Source: Lancefieldella parvula (lineage in GTDB: Bacteria > Actinomycetota > Coriobacteriia > Coriobacteriales > Atopobiaceae). Taken from it: a DNA stretch of 64,000 nucleotides. Positions 19,289 to 30,196 of this stretch are shown piece after piece. Each line of letters begins with the position of its first letter. The stretch's first letter is position 1. The position numbers and the translations under genes are program-made. The notes below the pieces were generated by a model. The model was not told the origin of the DNA. It did not search any database and was given only the letters and a program-made list of their open reading frames with translations. Where the stretch lies: the NCBI GenBank assembly GCA_023300185.1, contig CP097092.1, positions 992,001 through 1,056,000 on the forward strand, given 5' to 3'.

Positions 19289-21603
19289 TTACATCATGTC
19301 GTAAGCATCAACATCTAATGTCATGTTGATACCCACTCTTTTATCAAGTGAAGCAGCACACTCAGAAAGAATTTCTCCCACCTGAGCATCCACGGGAGAT
19401 TTTACTAAAATATGTCTGCGGTACTTATCTTTTACCTTAGCTTTTACACAATCAGCAGGACCCAAAATCTCCCATCCGGATTTGCGCATCTAACTTTGTA
19501 TGCAGCGCCTCTGCCATCTGATCCGCTACGCGGCGAACTTCTTTTTCTGAAGCGCCCCAGAAAAGCACGTTAGACAAGCGCGAGAAGGGCGGATAAGCTC
19601 CTTCTCTTCTTTCTTTAAGCTCAGCGTCCAAGAAACGGACGTCTGTCATGCGTAACTACAGAAGCAATAGCAGGATGTGTTGACCAGTACGACTGAATGA
19701 TTACCTTACCTGGCTTTTCTCCCCTGCCTGCACGACCAGCAACCTGCTCCAGCAAGTCAAATGTTCTCTCAGCTGCTCTAAAATCTGGCAGCTTAAGCAT
19801 AGTATCGGCGTTGATAACACCAACCAAGGTGACATCAGGAAAATCCAGGCCCTTTGCAATCATCTGCGTACCAATAAGCACCGCTCCAGGGGTTGCATCA
19901 AAAAGCTCAAGAAGACGCTGATGTTCGCCCTTTTTAGCCGTGGTATCGGCATCCATACGAATAATTGGCGCATCGCTGCCAAGCAGAAGCTTGAGCTCAT
20001 CTTCTACACGCTGTGTTCCCACACCATATGCACCCATATAACGGCTGCCGCAGTTTGGGCATTTGCTGGAAGGGTTAGGATACGCATGTTGAGACCACTG
20101 TCTGCCACAACTGTGACAAACCAGAGAATGCGTGCGCTCATGGTACGTGAGAGACGTCGAGCAGTGCGGACACTCGGGCACACAACCACACTCGCGACAC
20201 ATCAAAAAGTTTGCAAATCCACGCCGATTAAGGAGTAGAACGCTTTTCTCGCCTCGCTCTGTTGTCTCTTGTAGCGCAAGAGCAAGAGCTGCCGAGAAGA
20301 CCGATCTGCCTCCGTTTTTGAACTGGGAAGCCATATCAACTACCTGGACCTGCGGAAGAACCGCCACGCCAGGCCTCTCGGTCATGGCAACACGCGTCCA
20401 TTGAGTGCCACGCCAACTTCCTTGAGCTGTTCGGTATAAGCTCTCAAGCGAAGGTGTTGCAGAACCAAGCACCAGCGCAGCACCGCGGAGACGCGCCATC
20501 TGAGCAGCAACTTCTCTTGCGTGATAGCGCGGGAGCGAATCTTGCTTGTATGAAGCCTCGTGTTCCTCGTCAATGATGTACAGTCCAGGGTTTTGGATGG
20601 GCGCAAACAGAGCAGATCGAGCACCTACTACCACGCGAGCTCTACCCTGCCTGATTAAATCCCACTGGTCAAAGCGCTCGCCAAGCGAAAGCTTTGAGTG
20701 AAGAACGGCTACCTGCTCGCCAAAACGCGAGCGGAATCGGCCGACTGTTTGTGCCGTAAGAGAAATCTCTGGGACAAGAACCACAGCACCCTTGCCAGCC
20801 GCTAAGGTCTTCTCGATGGCAGAGAGATATACCTCAGTTTTACCTGAGCCCGTTACGCCATCAATAAGCACAACATCGCCCTGAGCAGCAGCTTGTGCAG
20901 CTGCAATTGCAGCAAGAGCAGACTCTTGGCCCTCAGTAAGGTGTTGAGGACGAGGTGCTACGCCACTTGAAAGCGTGGTTCCCAGACCCTCCTGACTTCC
21001 ACGAAATTGTCGCTGAGTGCGGACCTCAACAATGCCTTTTTTCTGCAGCGCAGTAACCGCACTGCGAGCTCCTGGAATAGTAGCCGAGAGCTCGGATAAC
21101 TTCATAGCACCTTGTGCGAGAGCCTCAAGCACCGAGCGTTGCTTGCTTGCATTTGCTGCAGGCGTAAAATCTGTCGCCTTTTCTGTCAGCTCAACCCAGC
21201 GCTCATCAACAGGACCGGACTTCTCGCAAACAAGTTGCCAAGGAGAATCTGCATCTTTTCTGGTGACTTTAACTTTTTGTCCAGGCGCTAAGAACGGATG
21301 CAGGGCGTCCGCATAACTACAGGCATATTCTTTGCTCATCCATTCTGCTACCTGTGCAGACTGCTCATCAAACGCTGAATCTGCCAGGACTTGTGTTATT
21401 GGAAGGACGCGAGAAACATCTAAACCTAAAGACACACGGTCTGAGACACCCACAATGTAGCCAACAACCTGCCTGTGAGAAAACGGCACCAAGACTGTTG
21501 TTCCTACAACCGCAGTCTCTTCCAAAGATTCTGGAATGGCGTAGTCAAACGTGCCAGAAAGAGCACGAGTTGGTATGTCTAAAACAACATGTGCAAAAGG
21601 CAC
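19289..21603 (-). CDS. priA: Primosomal protein N' (replication restart helicase; two apparent frame breaks)
   Basis: Superfamily-2 helicase that reloads the replisome at repaired forks. Motifs: GVTGSGKTEVY (Walker A), IIDEEHEASYKQ (DEEH) and a zinc-binding region with CRECGCVPECPHC and CPNC. The C-terminal third is split over three frames. The first break is at 19633-19635 (TTT on the coding strand; removing one base gives DRRPFLDAELKERR), the second at 19471-19473 (GGG; removing one G gives QIRMEILGPADC). The joined protein is about 770 aa, normal for PriA. addA lies 13 bp upstream. Two independent breaks in a generally indispensable gene point to sequence error. Confidence 0.91.
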
Positions 21604-21615
21604 GTTCTTGCCTCC

Positions 21616-24600
21616 TTAAAGCCGTGGTTGATGGTTTACATCAAACGTGTAACGAGCAACGTGTGGCTGACCAGCTTCTTCAACCTCAACACAAACAAAT
21701 GCACACTCAACCTTAGTGAATCCGCGTTGCATCAAGACGTAGGCATAGAAGTTTGCTTGCATCTGATGATGCTCATAAATCTGAGTTGCACTAAGGCCTT
21801 TATCGCCTGTTTTATAGTCAACTACCAGCGCATCTTTACTTCCCTTATTATAGGCGAGAAGATCGATGGCTCCTTCTACATAGTTCCCATATTCAGAATT
21901 AACCTGCAGGGTAAAAGGAGACTCCGCAATAACCACATCATGAGCAAGGGCTTCTTGTCTAATTGCAGAGTTGCTCCACAATTCAAGTGCTTGTTTGACT
22001 CGTGATACCGCACGCTGAGGAACGCTATTCTTAAAGCATTGTCTTTCGATAGTTTTTTCATCAACCTTAGACTGAGTCTCAACCATAATCTGAGCAAGCT
22101 CGTGGAAGGCTGAGCCTAGGTTGGTTGGGTCTACTCCATCATCAGCTAACGTACCAGGCAAAACAACGGAAGTCTCAGCTACTGGTTGAAGGTCATTCTC
22201 TCCCTTAAAGTTCTCTGCCATTTGTTGGTGAGCTGATGAGTAACTAAAGAAACCTTTTCGCTGGTCATAAGTAGTTTCTGAGGTAACACTTAGTCTTATC
22301 TTCTCATAGAGGTCAAACGTTTCAACAGCTTGAGAGTTTTCCTTTTCACTTGGCTTGCGATCAAAAGGTTCAACCAACTCTAAACCTTCAACCTGAATTG
22401 GCTCATCCTTCTTGCCGGAACCCTGAACAACACGCATACAACCAGCAAGATCTCCACCATATTCAAACTGATGCTCACCAGCAGAAAGTGGCGGCTCTTT
22501 AAACAAGGCGTTTGTAATCTTGCGTGTATAACGAGGACTAATTCCCTCTTTAGTAAGATCGATGGTTGAAGTAAGAATGACCGCTTCTCGAGCGCGTGTT
22601 AAAGCAACATACAGACGGCGGTTCTGCTCCTGCTCTTCAAACTCATTCTCTTGAGTTTCCAGGAACATTCTCCACTCAAGAAGACCCTTGCACTCATCAA
22701 TACTTGTAGGAACCTCATGACAGCCATCATACAATTCATGAAGTTTTTTAGAACTGCTTGAGAATGCAATCTGATACGAATCGTCTTTTCTAACATGCAA
22801 AAATGGTTCACTGCCAGCGCCTGCCTTAGGGCCAGATACAGCTCCTACAACAGCAACAACAGGAAATTCCAATCCCTTAGAAGCATGAATGGTCATAAAG
22901 GTGACCGCATTTTGAGTACTGCAGTGAAGCACCTTTGGCGACTCTTTAGCCGTGTTACACCATTGACTAAACGCTTTTGCGACTGAAGCTACGCCAATGC
23001 TTAGTTCCTTTTGCAAGCTATCAATTTGTTCAAGAGCTGCAAAGATATTTGCAATCTTTGACTGTCCCTCATTTCCCATCTTTTGAAGGCGAGAAATCCA
23101 TCCAGCATCAAGAACTACCTTTTTAATAACGTCTGAAACTCTCTTGTTTGAAAGAGAGCTACGAGCATTACTCAACACCTCTAAAGCATTTTTGAGCTTT
23201 GGACTTATCTCAAAAGGTGGATTACATACGCCATTTACCACTGACTCCGCAATATCTCTATTGGTAATCCTCTGACCATTTTCTCCAAAATTAGTGCCCA
23301 AGAGAAGCAGGTCAGACGCATCAAGACTAAAAATCTCACTTGAGAGTACAGGAAACAGTCCCTCGTATGAATCGTACATATTTGCAAGCGTCTGTAAAAG
23401 ACTGCCAATCAACTGAACCTCAGGCTGTTCACCAAACGTTGAAGCTCCAGAAACCACGCTTTCAATTCCAAAGGTACGAAGTGCCTCAATATAGGGCTGT
23501 GCCTTTTTAACTGATTTCATCAAAATTGCAACATCTTTTGCTTGGATATTCTCATCCTGCATAAGCGTGTTGATTCTGTCTGCAAGTTGATACGCAACAA
23601 GCTGGCTTCTTGTAACGTCATCGCCTGGCTTAGAATTTCCTGACTTTTCAAATTTTGTGACTTCAAAATATACGCGAGGCGAATGAGCAATGAACGGAGT
23701 TGCAGGTTCTTCTCGCCCAGCAGACAAATCCATAAAGTTAGGTATCATGCCGTCAGCGCTGCAAACCTTTGCAACAAATCGCAAAATTTCGTTGTGGCTG
23801 CGGAAATTATCTACAAGACGGGGTTGCAAATCTTCTGAAACCTCTGCTTGACGTCTAAAGAACACATCAACATCAGCACCGCGGAATCGATAGATTGACT
23901 GCTGCGCATCACCAACTGTGGTGAGATATTGAGCATCTTTACCTGAGAGACTCTTAATCATCTGCACCTGTTGCTGGTCCGTATCTTGGAACTCGTCAAC
24001 CATTACAAGCTTGAATTTATCCGTGTAAACAGCTGCAATCTCTGGATGCTCTTCGAATACCTTTGCCGTTAGATGTAAAAGGTCATCGTTATCAAGGCCG
24101 CCAGCAGCAAGTTTCTTCTGTTTAAAAAGCTTGTAGACCTGCTCAGTAACATCTTTCAGACACTGACCCTCAGACGTGTCCTGAATAAGTCCAAATAAAG
24201 AGCTACAAACTTTAAGCTGGTACGCAGCTTCATCTTTTACATTTTTTATTTCTTTTGTGGAACGGACGGCCTTAACGGCTTTTCCCAGAGTCTCCCAAAA
24301 CGCCTGGTCAAAATCAGTGAGCGAGAGAACCAAGTGTTGCTGCAATTTGTTGGAGAGCTCAGATTGAACACTCTGTAGCTGATCTGCTTCATCTGGTTTC
24401 TTTTCGGCAATTGCAGCCTTTAGCTCCTCAAGCGCACCGTAGAGACTCTCAAGTTCTGCTTTCAGAACTTCCAGGTCAGAACTATCCCCTACAAACGAAA
24501 TAGCATCCATTCCTACAGGAGATGACTGAGCATATGAAATCAGCGTTTCAATACGAGACTTCAGTGCATCCCTGTTCCCTGCATAGGTTGAGAGAAACTC

Positions 24601-25059
24601 AGCATAGCTTTCATCTTGAGAAAGCTCTCTGAGTACTTCTTCAATAGATATATTGACCAGCTGATTTCTGGTCATGTCGTCAATGATTTCAAACTCAGGA
24701 TCAAGACCCAAATCTAGTGCATGAATCTTTAAGATTCTGCTGCACATACCGTGGATAGTACTAATCCACGCATCATCAACCTGCAACGCAGCGCTATGAA
24801 GACCTTCTTTTTCTAGAGCTTCCCTAACGCGCTCCTTAATTTCTGTAGCTGCAGCATTGGTAAACGTAATAATCAATGCCTGGTCAAGACTACTCAGGTA
24901 CGGCTTTCCGTCAGCTCCTGAGCCTTCTTTTAAAGCCCACACAATTCTCTGTGTAAGCGTAAAAGTTTTTCCTGAACCAGCACCTGCTGCAACAAAAAGA
25001 GGCTTATCAAGCGTCTTGATGGTCTTCTCTTGACCGGGCGTATAACGTGTATCAGCCAT
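21616..25059 (-). CDS. addA: AddAB helicase-nuclease, subunit AddA
   Basis: 1147-aa UvrD-like helicase plus RecB-type nuclease that resects double-strand breaks until a Chi site is met. Walker A AGAGSGKT (25-32), LVMVDEFQDTDQQQ (motif II), GDAQQSIYRFRGAD (motif III), a C-terminal VALTRAREAVILTS (motif VI) and the nuclease motif ALVVDYKTG. It is intact and follows addB by 6 bp. Full length for Gram-positive AddA (about 1200 aa). As the only motor with a Walker A in this pair, it should drive translocation. Confidence 0.95.
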   Translation of the reverse strand: MADTRYTPGQEKTIKTLDKPLFVAAGAGSGKTFTLTQRIVWALKEGSGADGKPYLSSLDQALIITFTNAAATEIKERVREALEKEGLHSAALQVDDAWISTIHGMCSRILKIHALDLGLDPEFEIIDDMTRNQLVNISIEEVLRELSQDESYAEFLSTYAGNRDALKSRIETLISYAQSSPVGMDAISFVGDSSDLEVLKAELESLYGALEELKAAIAEKKPDEADQLQSVQSELSNKLQQHLVLSLTDFDQAFWETLGKAVKAVRSTKEIKNVKDEAAYQLKVCSSLFGLIQDTSEGQCLKDVTEQVYKLFKQKKLAAGGLDNDDLLHLTAKVFEEHPEIAAVYTDKFKLVMVDEFQDTDQQQVQMIKSLSGKDAQYLTTVGDAQQSIYRFRGADVDVFFRRQAEVSEDLQPRLVDNFRSHNEILRFVAKVCSADGMIPNFMDLSAGREEPATPFIAHSPRVYFEVTKFEKSGNSKPGDDVTRSQLVAYQLADRINTLMQDENIQAKDVAILMKSVKKAQPYIEALRTFGIESVVSGASTFGEQPEVQLIGSLLQTLANMYDSYEGLFPVLSSEIFSLDASDLLLLGTNFGENGQRITNRDIAESVVNGVCNPPFEISPKLKNALEVLSNARSSLSNKRVSDVIKKVVLDAGWISRLQKMGNEGQSKIANIFAALEQIDSLQKELSIGVASVAKAFSQWCNTAKESPKVLHCSTQNAVTFMTIHASKGLEFPVVAVVGAVSGPKAGAGSEPFLHVRKDDSYQIAFSSSSKKLHELYDGCHEVPTSIDECKGLLEWRMFLETQENEFEEQEQNRRLYVALTRAREAVILTSTIDLTKEGISPRYTRKITNALFKEPPLSAGEHQFEYGGDLAGCMRVVQGSGKKDEPIQVEGLELVEPFDRKPSEKENSQAVETFDLYEKIRLSVTSETTYDQRKGFFSYSSAHQQMAENFKGENDLQPVAETSVVLPGTLADDGVDPTNLGSAFHELAQIMVETQSKVDEKTIERQCFKNSVPQRAVSRVKQALELWSNSAIRQEALAHDVVIAESPFTLQVNSEYGNYVEGAIDLLAYNKGSKDALVVDYKTGDKGLSATQIYEHHQMQANFYAYVLMQRGFTKVECAFVCVEVEEAGQPHVARYTFDVNHQPRL

Positions 25060-25065
25060 AGTAGC

Positions 25066-28000
25066 TTACCTCCTCTTGTCGCACAGTTTTACTGGACAAT
25101 ACTTACATGCATCCTTATCGCAAGGATTGGCTCGGACATCTCCAGAAAGCATGGCTTGAACCTTCTGAGCAATTAAACTCTCCCAAGCGTCCAAGTAGTC
25201 TGCAAACTCCGCTGAGTTTTGAGACACAACCATAACTGCCTGGTCCCTGAGCTTTTTATCTTCCGGATGTATGTTCCAAATATGTTCTGTTGCCGCTTCC
25301 GTTGCCATGCCTGCAAGAGCAAATGAAGGCTTATCCTTTTGCTCTTTGGTGCCCAGATAAATTGCAGCAACTGGCTCAAGCTTATACTTGGTGAGCTGCT
25401 TCCTCATAATCTGAGCATATATTGCAGACTGTACATGCCTTGGCAGAATCTCTTTTGAGAGCTCACTGTCCAGACTTAACTTTGCTGAATAAGCTTTCAG
25501 ATCATTTGTGCCCTTATGTTTATAGTCAATAATAAGTGCCTGACCATGAGCGTTTACATCTACGCGGTCAATCGAGCCTGTAAATTGAGCTCCTGCATAC
25601 TCAACAACGTTTTCTTCTCTACCAAAACGAAGCTCAAAGAACCTAGGCTGATAGCCAATAAAGTGCGAAGCTTCAAACTCGAGAAGATCCTTGAGATTTT
25701 CTCGTATATTCTCAACCTGTTTTCTTTCTTGAATGCTATGCGGAATAAGCTCATTTGAAGATGCTCGGTTAATGTTGTTGAATTGCTCATCCCAGACCTG
25801 GGCAAAACAGCTGTCTAACACCTGCTTTGCGTGGTCTAAGTTGTCAGATGTAATTCTAGAGCCAGCAATGTCTTGCAAAAGTGCAGATTCAACCATTGAA
25901 TCAACTTCAGCCACATCACAACCAAGTGCTTCAGCTAAAAGTGTTGCGTGTGTTAGCTCCAAAACACGATGGATAAAGGTACCTATCTGCATTGGAGCAA
26001 ACTCAGTGTCTACCTGAGAAATTTTGATTCGACGTTGCGTGAACCATTTGTAGGGACATTCAAGATACGTCTCAATCTGAGAAGCGGAAAGAAGTGGTAG
26101 CCCTTCTCGCGAGACCTCTATAAGACCCTGTAATTCCTGCTCAAGGGTCTCCCTGGTCAAATGACGTGGAAGCACCACAATGTTTTTGAGTTTAGGGTCA
26201 ATCTCACCAGACTCGATTGTTGGGAGTTCTGCAACACGTTCTGGGTCAGTAGCTTGAGGCAACAGGTTTACCAGCACCTCTTCTTCTCCGCGTACAACCC
26301 CTGTCTTCTTTGCATAGTCTTTGGGATAGCATGCTTTAACCTCACTGAGAGCTACTGCATTAAAGACATCTTTTTGCTCAACCTTCTCAAACGCAACACT
26401 GGTAGAAGCAGTTGTAAGCGCCGTATAAAAATCTCTTTGATACCGTGCAAACTCTGACACCTTAGGCATTTGGCTTGCATGGCGAACAAACTCTTGAAGT
26501 GCACCGTCTGATGCTTTAACGCCAAAATTCAACGTATCCATACCCTGGAAAATGACGGCATCAAAAGAATGTGGCTCAAAAGAATGAGCTTGGCTCACAG
26601 GAGCTATCAGCACCTGAATATCAGACTGAATACCATTAGAAACAGGCATCATGACCGTCTGGTCTTTGCAAAGCTCAATAAAAGATTTGAGTGTCTGAGG
26701 AGTGAGCTTTAATCCTGCCTCATGCAGCTCCTGTGCAGAAGAAACAATCTTGTTCATCACCTTAAGCGACTCTTGGTTTTGAAGAGATATTTCTTCAAAT
26801 GGAACAACCTCTGCCTGCTCATCAGATGTTTCTGCAGAAAGGTATTCAATAATGCGCTGAGCAGCAGAGCCAATTCTGCCAAGCTCAAGGCTCTTGATGG
26901 TCTCTGCGCACAAACGCGAGCTCATAGCTGCCTTAGAAAGCGTCTCAAGCACTCTGGTGGCATACAGCGTTCTATTACCACGCCAACTCTTATCCAGCAT
27001 CCACGCGCGCTCAACGCTTATGCCTGAAATAGGTGAAATCAGATAGTCCGTAAGAGTACGTGGAGGCCACCACGACATATCCCCCATCTGATGGTCAGAT
27101 GCCTGGTAGTCAATGTTTTTCTCGAGTTCTGCACGTTCACTGAGCGTGACATACGCATCAATCAGACTAGCAAACGCACGTCCTGCAAGCGAGTCCTGAA
27201 TGCGCACCGAACGCTTGTAGTGAGCAGCAATCCCCTTAGCCGCAAGCTTTTGCGAAAGTGCATCCCAAACCTTTTGCGGATTTGAGGTGTATACCACAAA
27301 GCTCTTGCTGCCAGACTCAACACACTGAGAGATATACCTGCTGATAGACTCGGCCTCGGCATAGCTGACCCAGCGGCGACAAAAACGTTACTGCACCGCT
27401 CGGCGTAACCTCATTACCCTCCGTGGCCCTGAACACCCTGGCGAGAAGATCGTTGAGCTCCTGACTTTTTGCGGCTGGCGCCGGCTCCGCATCCACACGA
27501 CAATCGCATCCCGGGCCGCCAACCAACTCAAGCTGCTGCTCTGCTGCATAACCTGCAGGTCCTTCGGATACGTAGAGAGAAAACGTCACGTCCCGCTTCT
27601 GCGACAGCCTGCGCACAAACTTAAGACGCACCTCCGAAAGATCTTCAACTCGCGAGAAGATCAGTGCAGGTCCTTGCGCTGGGATGGACTGCAGCAGATA
27701 ATCCAGACACTGGCACACCTCAACGTAAGACTTTTCTTCAAGCAGCATCTTGTAGCGCTCTAGCACCTTACAAGCACTCATCTGACCGGCAGAAAGTTGA
27801 CCAGAGTCCACAATCTGATCAAGCTCTGTAAGATACTCTGGAGCAAGCTTAGACAGAAGCTCCACGGTACCCTTGCTCGTAGTTAAAGTGCCTAGCTCAT
27901 CAGCAGACATTCCATCCAGAATCTGCTGGAAAAATACCTTGCGAAGCGTATTTGAAAGCAGACGATCTGAGCTTCCATACAGCTTCCATTGATCGCGCAT

Positions 28001-28201
28001 CCACTCATCAAAAGTTGAAACATTCACGCCAACAGAGAGCTCTTGGATGGCTCCAAGCTGTCTCTTAACTAACAACACAGTATCGGAAGAAGGCACTATA
28101 AGCTGAGCAGACCCCCACCTCTCAAGTGAAGCCCTTAGCTGCTCTTGAATAGAGTTTGATAAGAAAGCACCTGTTTGTTGTTTGTACAGAAGCAAGCCCA
28201 T
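25066..28201 (-). CDS. addB: AddAB helicase-nuclease, subunit AddB (one apparent frame break)
   Basis: Second subunit of AddAB, about 1045 aa when joined. The N-terminal part (MGLLLYKQQTGAFLSN) is helicase-like but has no Walker A, so it should be a Chi-reading/scaffold subunit. The C-terminal half carries the nuclease motif QALIIDYKHKG and the iron-sulfur cysteines: one in ETYLECPYKWF and three in the tail CDKDACKYCPVKLC. The break is at 27369-27371 (CTG GGT on the coding strand; removing one G gives LVSYAEAESISRYI). The start at 28201 is divergent from yaaA. It heads the DNA-repair/translation operon addB-addA-priA-def-fmt-rsmB. Confidence 0.88.
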
Positions 28202-28308
28202 ACGTCACCTCTCCGATTTTTCTTACTTCTAAAGTTACCACGCACACCGGACATAAATTAGAATCAAACTAAACAACAACTAAAAATCCCGTCATCAAAA
28301 GGATTTTC

Positions 28309-29148
28309 ATGATTATTTTGCTTCCACCATCGTCAGGAAAAACCGCCCCCACCTCGGGGCCTTCTCTTGATCTCTCATCGCTTTTGTTTGGTTCTGAACT
28401 CATTACCTGTCGAGAAGAACTTATCAAAGATCTACAACAGGTATGTTCTGATGCAGACGCAGCTCAGGTGCTTAAAATTGGTCCTAATACCGTCGGTGAC
28501 ATTGCCGACAACCTAGACGTCTATGAAGCTCCAACCACAACCGCGCTCAATCTCTATACTGGCGTACTTTTTGAGGCTGCAAAATTCAATCAAACACTTG
28601 AAAACGTCACGATAGAAAACACGCAGAAAACGGCCACATTACCAGCAGATATCCTCAACTCAGAAATCATGATTTTCTCTGGTCTTTGGGGTGTTGTAAG
28701 ACCGCACGATCTTCTCCCCAACTATAGACTGTCTGCCTCAATCAAGCTGCCCACCGTTGGTAACGTTGCAACTTACTGGAAAAAGCAGCTTAATCCCCTG
28801 TTAAACGCTGCTCTAAAAGATCAAATAGTTGTAGATTGTCGCTCGGGTGAATACAGAAAGATGTGGACGCCTTCGGCAAAGCACCCTAGCGAGCTGCTGC
28901 AAGTTGTCGTACAGCGAGAAGATCCTGGTACGGGAAAGCGCAGTGTTGTATCGCATAACGCAAAACATATGCGTGGTGTACTTGCAGGCGCCCTCTTTGA
29001 GCAACGCGTAAACGGAAAACTTTCTAAAGAAGTTAGCGTGTCTCAAATTGTAGAAATTGCGAGCAATCTACCAGGCGTCATTGATGTTGACGTAAGCACA
29101 GCAAATGCTTCTGGAGAATCAGCGCTTACGCTAGTCACTGGTCGCTAG
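28309..29148 (+). CDS. yaaA: YaaA-family (DUF328) peroxide-stress protein
   Basis: 279-aa member of UPF0246/YaaA. It begins MIILLPPSSGKTAPTSG and has the family's IFSGLWGVVRPHDLLPNYRLSA and VVDCRSGEYRKMW segments. In E. coli YaaA limits free iron and DNA damage during peroxide stress and binds DNA. The ATG at 28309 has AAAGGA upstream. It is divergent from addB and ends before a terminator that is split by a mobile element. Confidence 0.9.
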   Translation: MIILLPPSSGKTAPTSGPSLDLSSLLFGSELITCREELIKDLQQVCSDADAAQVLKIGPNTVGDIADNLDVYEAPTTTALNLYTGVLFEAAKFNQTLENVTIENTQKTATLPADILNSEIMIFSGLWGVVRPHDLLPNYRLSASIKLPTVGNVATYWKKQLNPLLNAALKDQIVVDCRSGEYRKMWTPSAKHPSELLQVVVQREDPGTGKRSVVSHNAKHMRGVLAGALFEQRVNGKLSKEVSVSQIVEIASNLPGVIDVDVSTANASGESALTLVTGR

Positions 29149-29171
29149 TCAAAACTAAGCCAAAACCTTCA

Positions 29172-29670
29172 AAATAGACCTGCATAATTGAACTGCCTCC
29201 CATTTCTTGGACACGAGAAATAGAAAGCAGTTCAAAACACACCTAAGTCGGATAATCTGTCAAAAAGACATATACATGACGCAGAAATTGCCACAAACAT
29301 GCAGATTATCGTCATTAGGTGTGTAAAATGCCCGCATCTGAGCAGATTATCCGACTTAGGTGTGTTCCGTAGATACGAAATTTACCTATAGTTAAATCTT
29401 TTATATGACGTTATTCATTTTCTAGCATATTAGATGAGGTTTATGCATAAAGATGCATATCAGGTAGTGCGACCGCCTAGCTGCCTGCTATCTTGATTAA
29501 GAGCTAGTCGATTCTTCAGCAGAACCTACCAAAGCTACGCTATTTTGTGAGCCAGGCCTAAAAGCCGACGCTAACACGCTACAGAATCATAATCACCCGC
29601 ATGTGAACTGCCTCCCATTTCTTATGTCCAAGAAATGGGAGGCAGTTCAAATTTTTATGCAGGTCTATTT
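29172..29670. terminator. Bidirectional terminator stem split by element copy A
   Basis: A 16-bp perfect inverted repeat, AAATAGACCTGCATAA (29172-29187) and its complement (29655-29670), flanks the mobile element. Joining the flanks after removing the element and one AATT copy gives one hairpin with a 3-nt loop, A-rich before and T-rich after: a two-way terminator for yaaA (plus) and the membrane gene (minus). The element sits in the loop. Confidence 0.75.
29190..29649 (+). mobile_element. 460-bp palindrome-ended MITE-like element, copy A
   Basis: A non-coding element bounded on both sides by a 44-nt hairpin (29190-29233 and 29605-29648) whose outer 23 bases also form terminal inverted repeats (GAACTGCCTCCCATTTCTT at the left end). 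It is flanked by direct AATT copies (29186-29189, 29650-29653), a likely 4-bp target duplication. Inside, a 24-nt perfect inverted repeat pairs 29236-29259 with 29343-29366, and a partial third copy of that arm lies at about 29300-29322. A second copy of the whole element, in opposite orientation and the same length, lies at 45106-45565. There is no open frame of useful length, so it is non-autonomous. It fills the 523-bp gap between yaaA and the next gene. The superfamily is unknown. Confidence 0.85.
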
Positions 29671-29671
29671 A

Positions 29672-30103
29672 TTAACGAATCACAATCCGACTAAGACAGA
29701 TAAATACAAAAAGACCTATACCTGTATTGACAATTTTTCCACCTAAACCCAAATCTATGTACGCTAAACAGTAAATAAATAGAACTGAGAACAACCAAAT
29801 AACTAGACACAAACATAGACTTTTAATTATCTTTTGAACTGTCCCGTCATTAAGAATGCGATATGCCTTATCAAAGACACAAGCAACAAAAATGCACATT
29901 ACAAAAGAAACCAATGGCACATTACAATAAACATCATCATTAGGAATTAAAATCACAGGAAAGGGAAATCCAAAAATTAAACTAAGCAAACAAAAGCCTA
30001 GTATTCTAGCGGGATTGAATGCACGCAGGTGTGGCGTTTTTGTTACATTCTCAGATGTGTTATTAGAAAAATCTTTATGTTTAAAAAACGTAAAAGAGCT
30101 CAT
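29672..30103 (-). CDS. Small hypothetical membrane protein
   Basis: 143-aa protein I do not recognise. A hydrophilic N-terminus of about 30 residues is followed by roughly four membrane segments (ILGFCLLSLIFGFPFPVI, PLVSFVMCIFVACVF, LCLCLVIWLFSVLFIYCL, IVNTGIGLFVFICL). AT-rich codon use differs from its neighbours, which suggests acquired or fast-evolving DNA. The start at 30103 follows GGAG. The stop abuts the terminator stem that carries element copy A. The function is unknown; it may share a transcript with the acyltransferase gene upstream. Confidence 0.65.
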   Translation of the reverse strand: MSSFTFFKHKDFSNNTSENVTKTPHLRAFNPARILGFCLLSLIFGFPFPVILIPNDDVYCNVPLVSFVMCIFVACVFDKAYRILNDGTVQKIIKSLCLCLVIWLFSVLFIYCLAYIDLGLGGKIVNTGIGLFVFICLSRIVIR

Positions 30104-30196
30104 CTCTGTACTCCTTCAGTTTATATAAAGCATATTTTATCTGATACTAAAATTGTTTCTAATATCAACTCAATTTCTTAGATGACATAGCAAAAA

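Noticed and set aside
29236..29366. Repeated 23-24 nt units resembling a small CRISPR array
   Set aside because: Only three imperfect units, one of them inverted, at uneven spacing and part of a mobile element; no cas genes are present.
29190..29649. Element copy A as an IS200/IS605-type insertion
   Set aside because: It has terminal palindromes, but the 4-bp flanking duplications and true terminal inverted repeats do not fit that family; no transposase is present.
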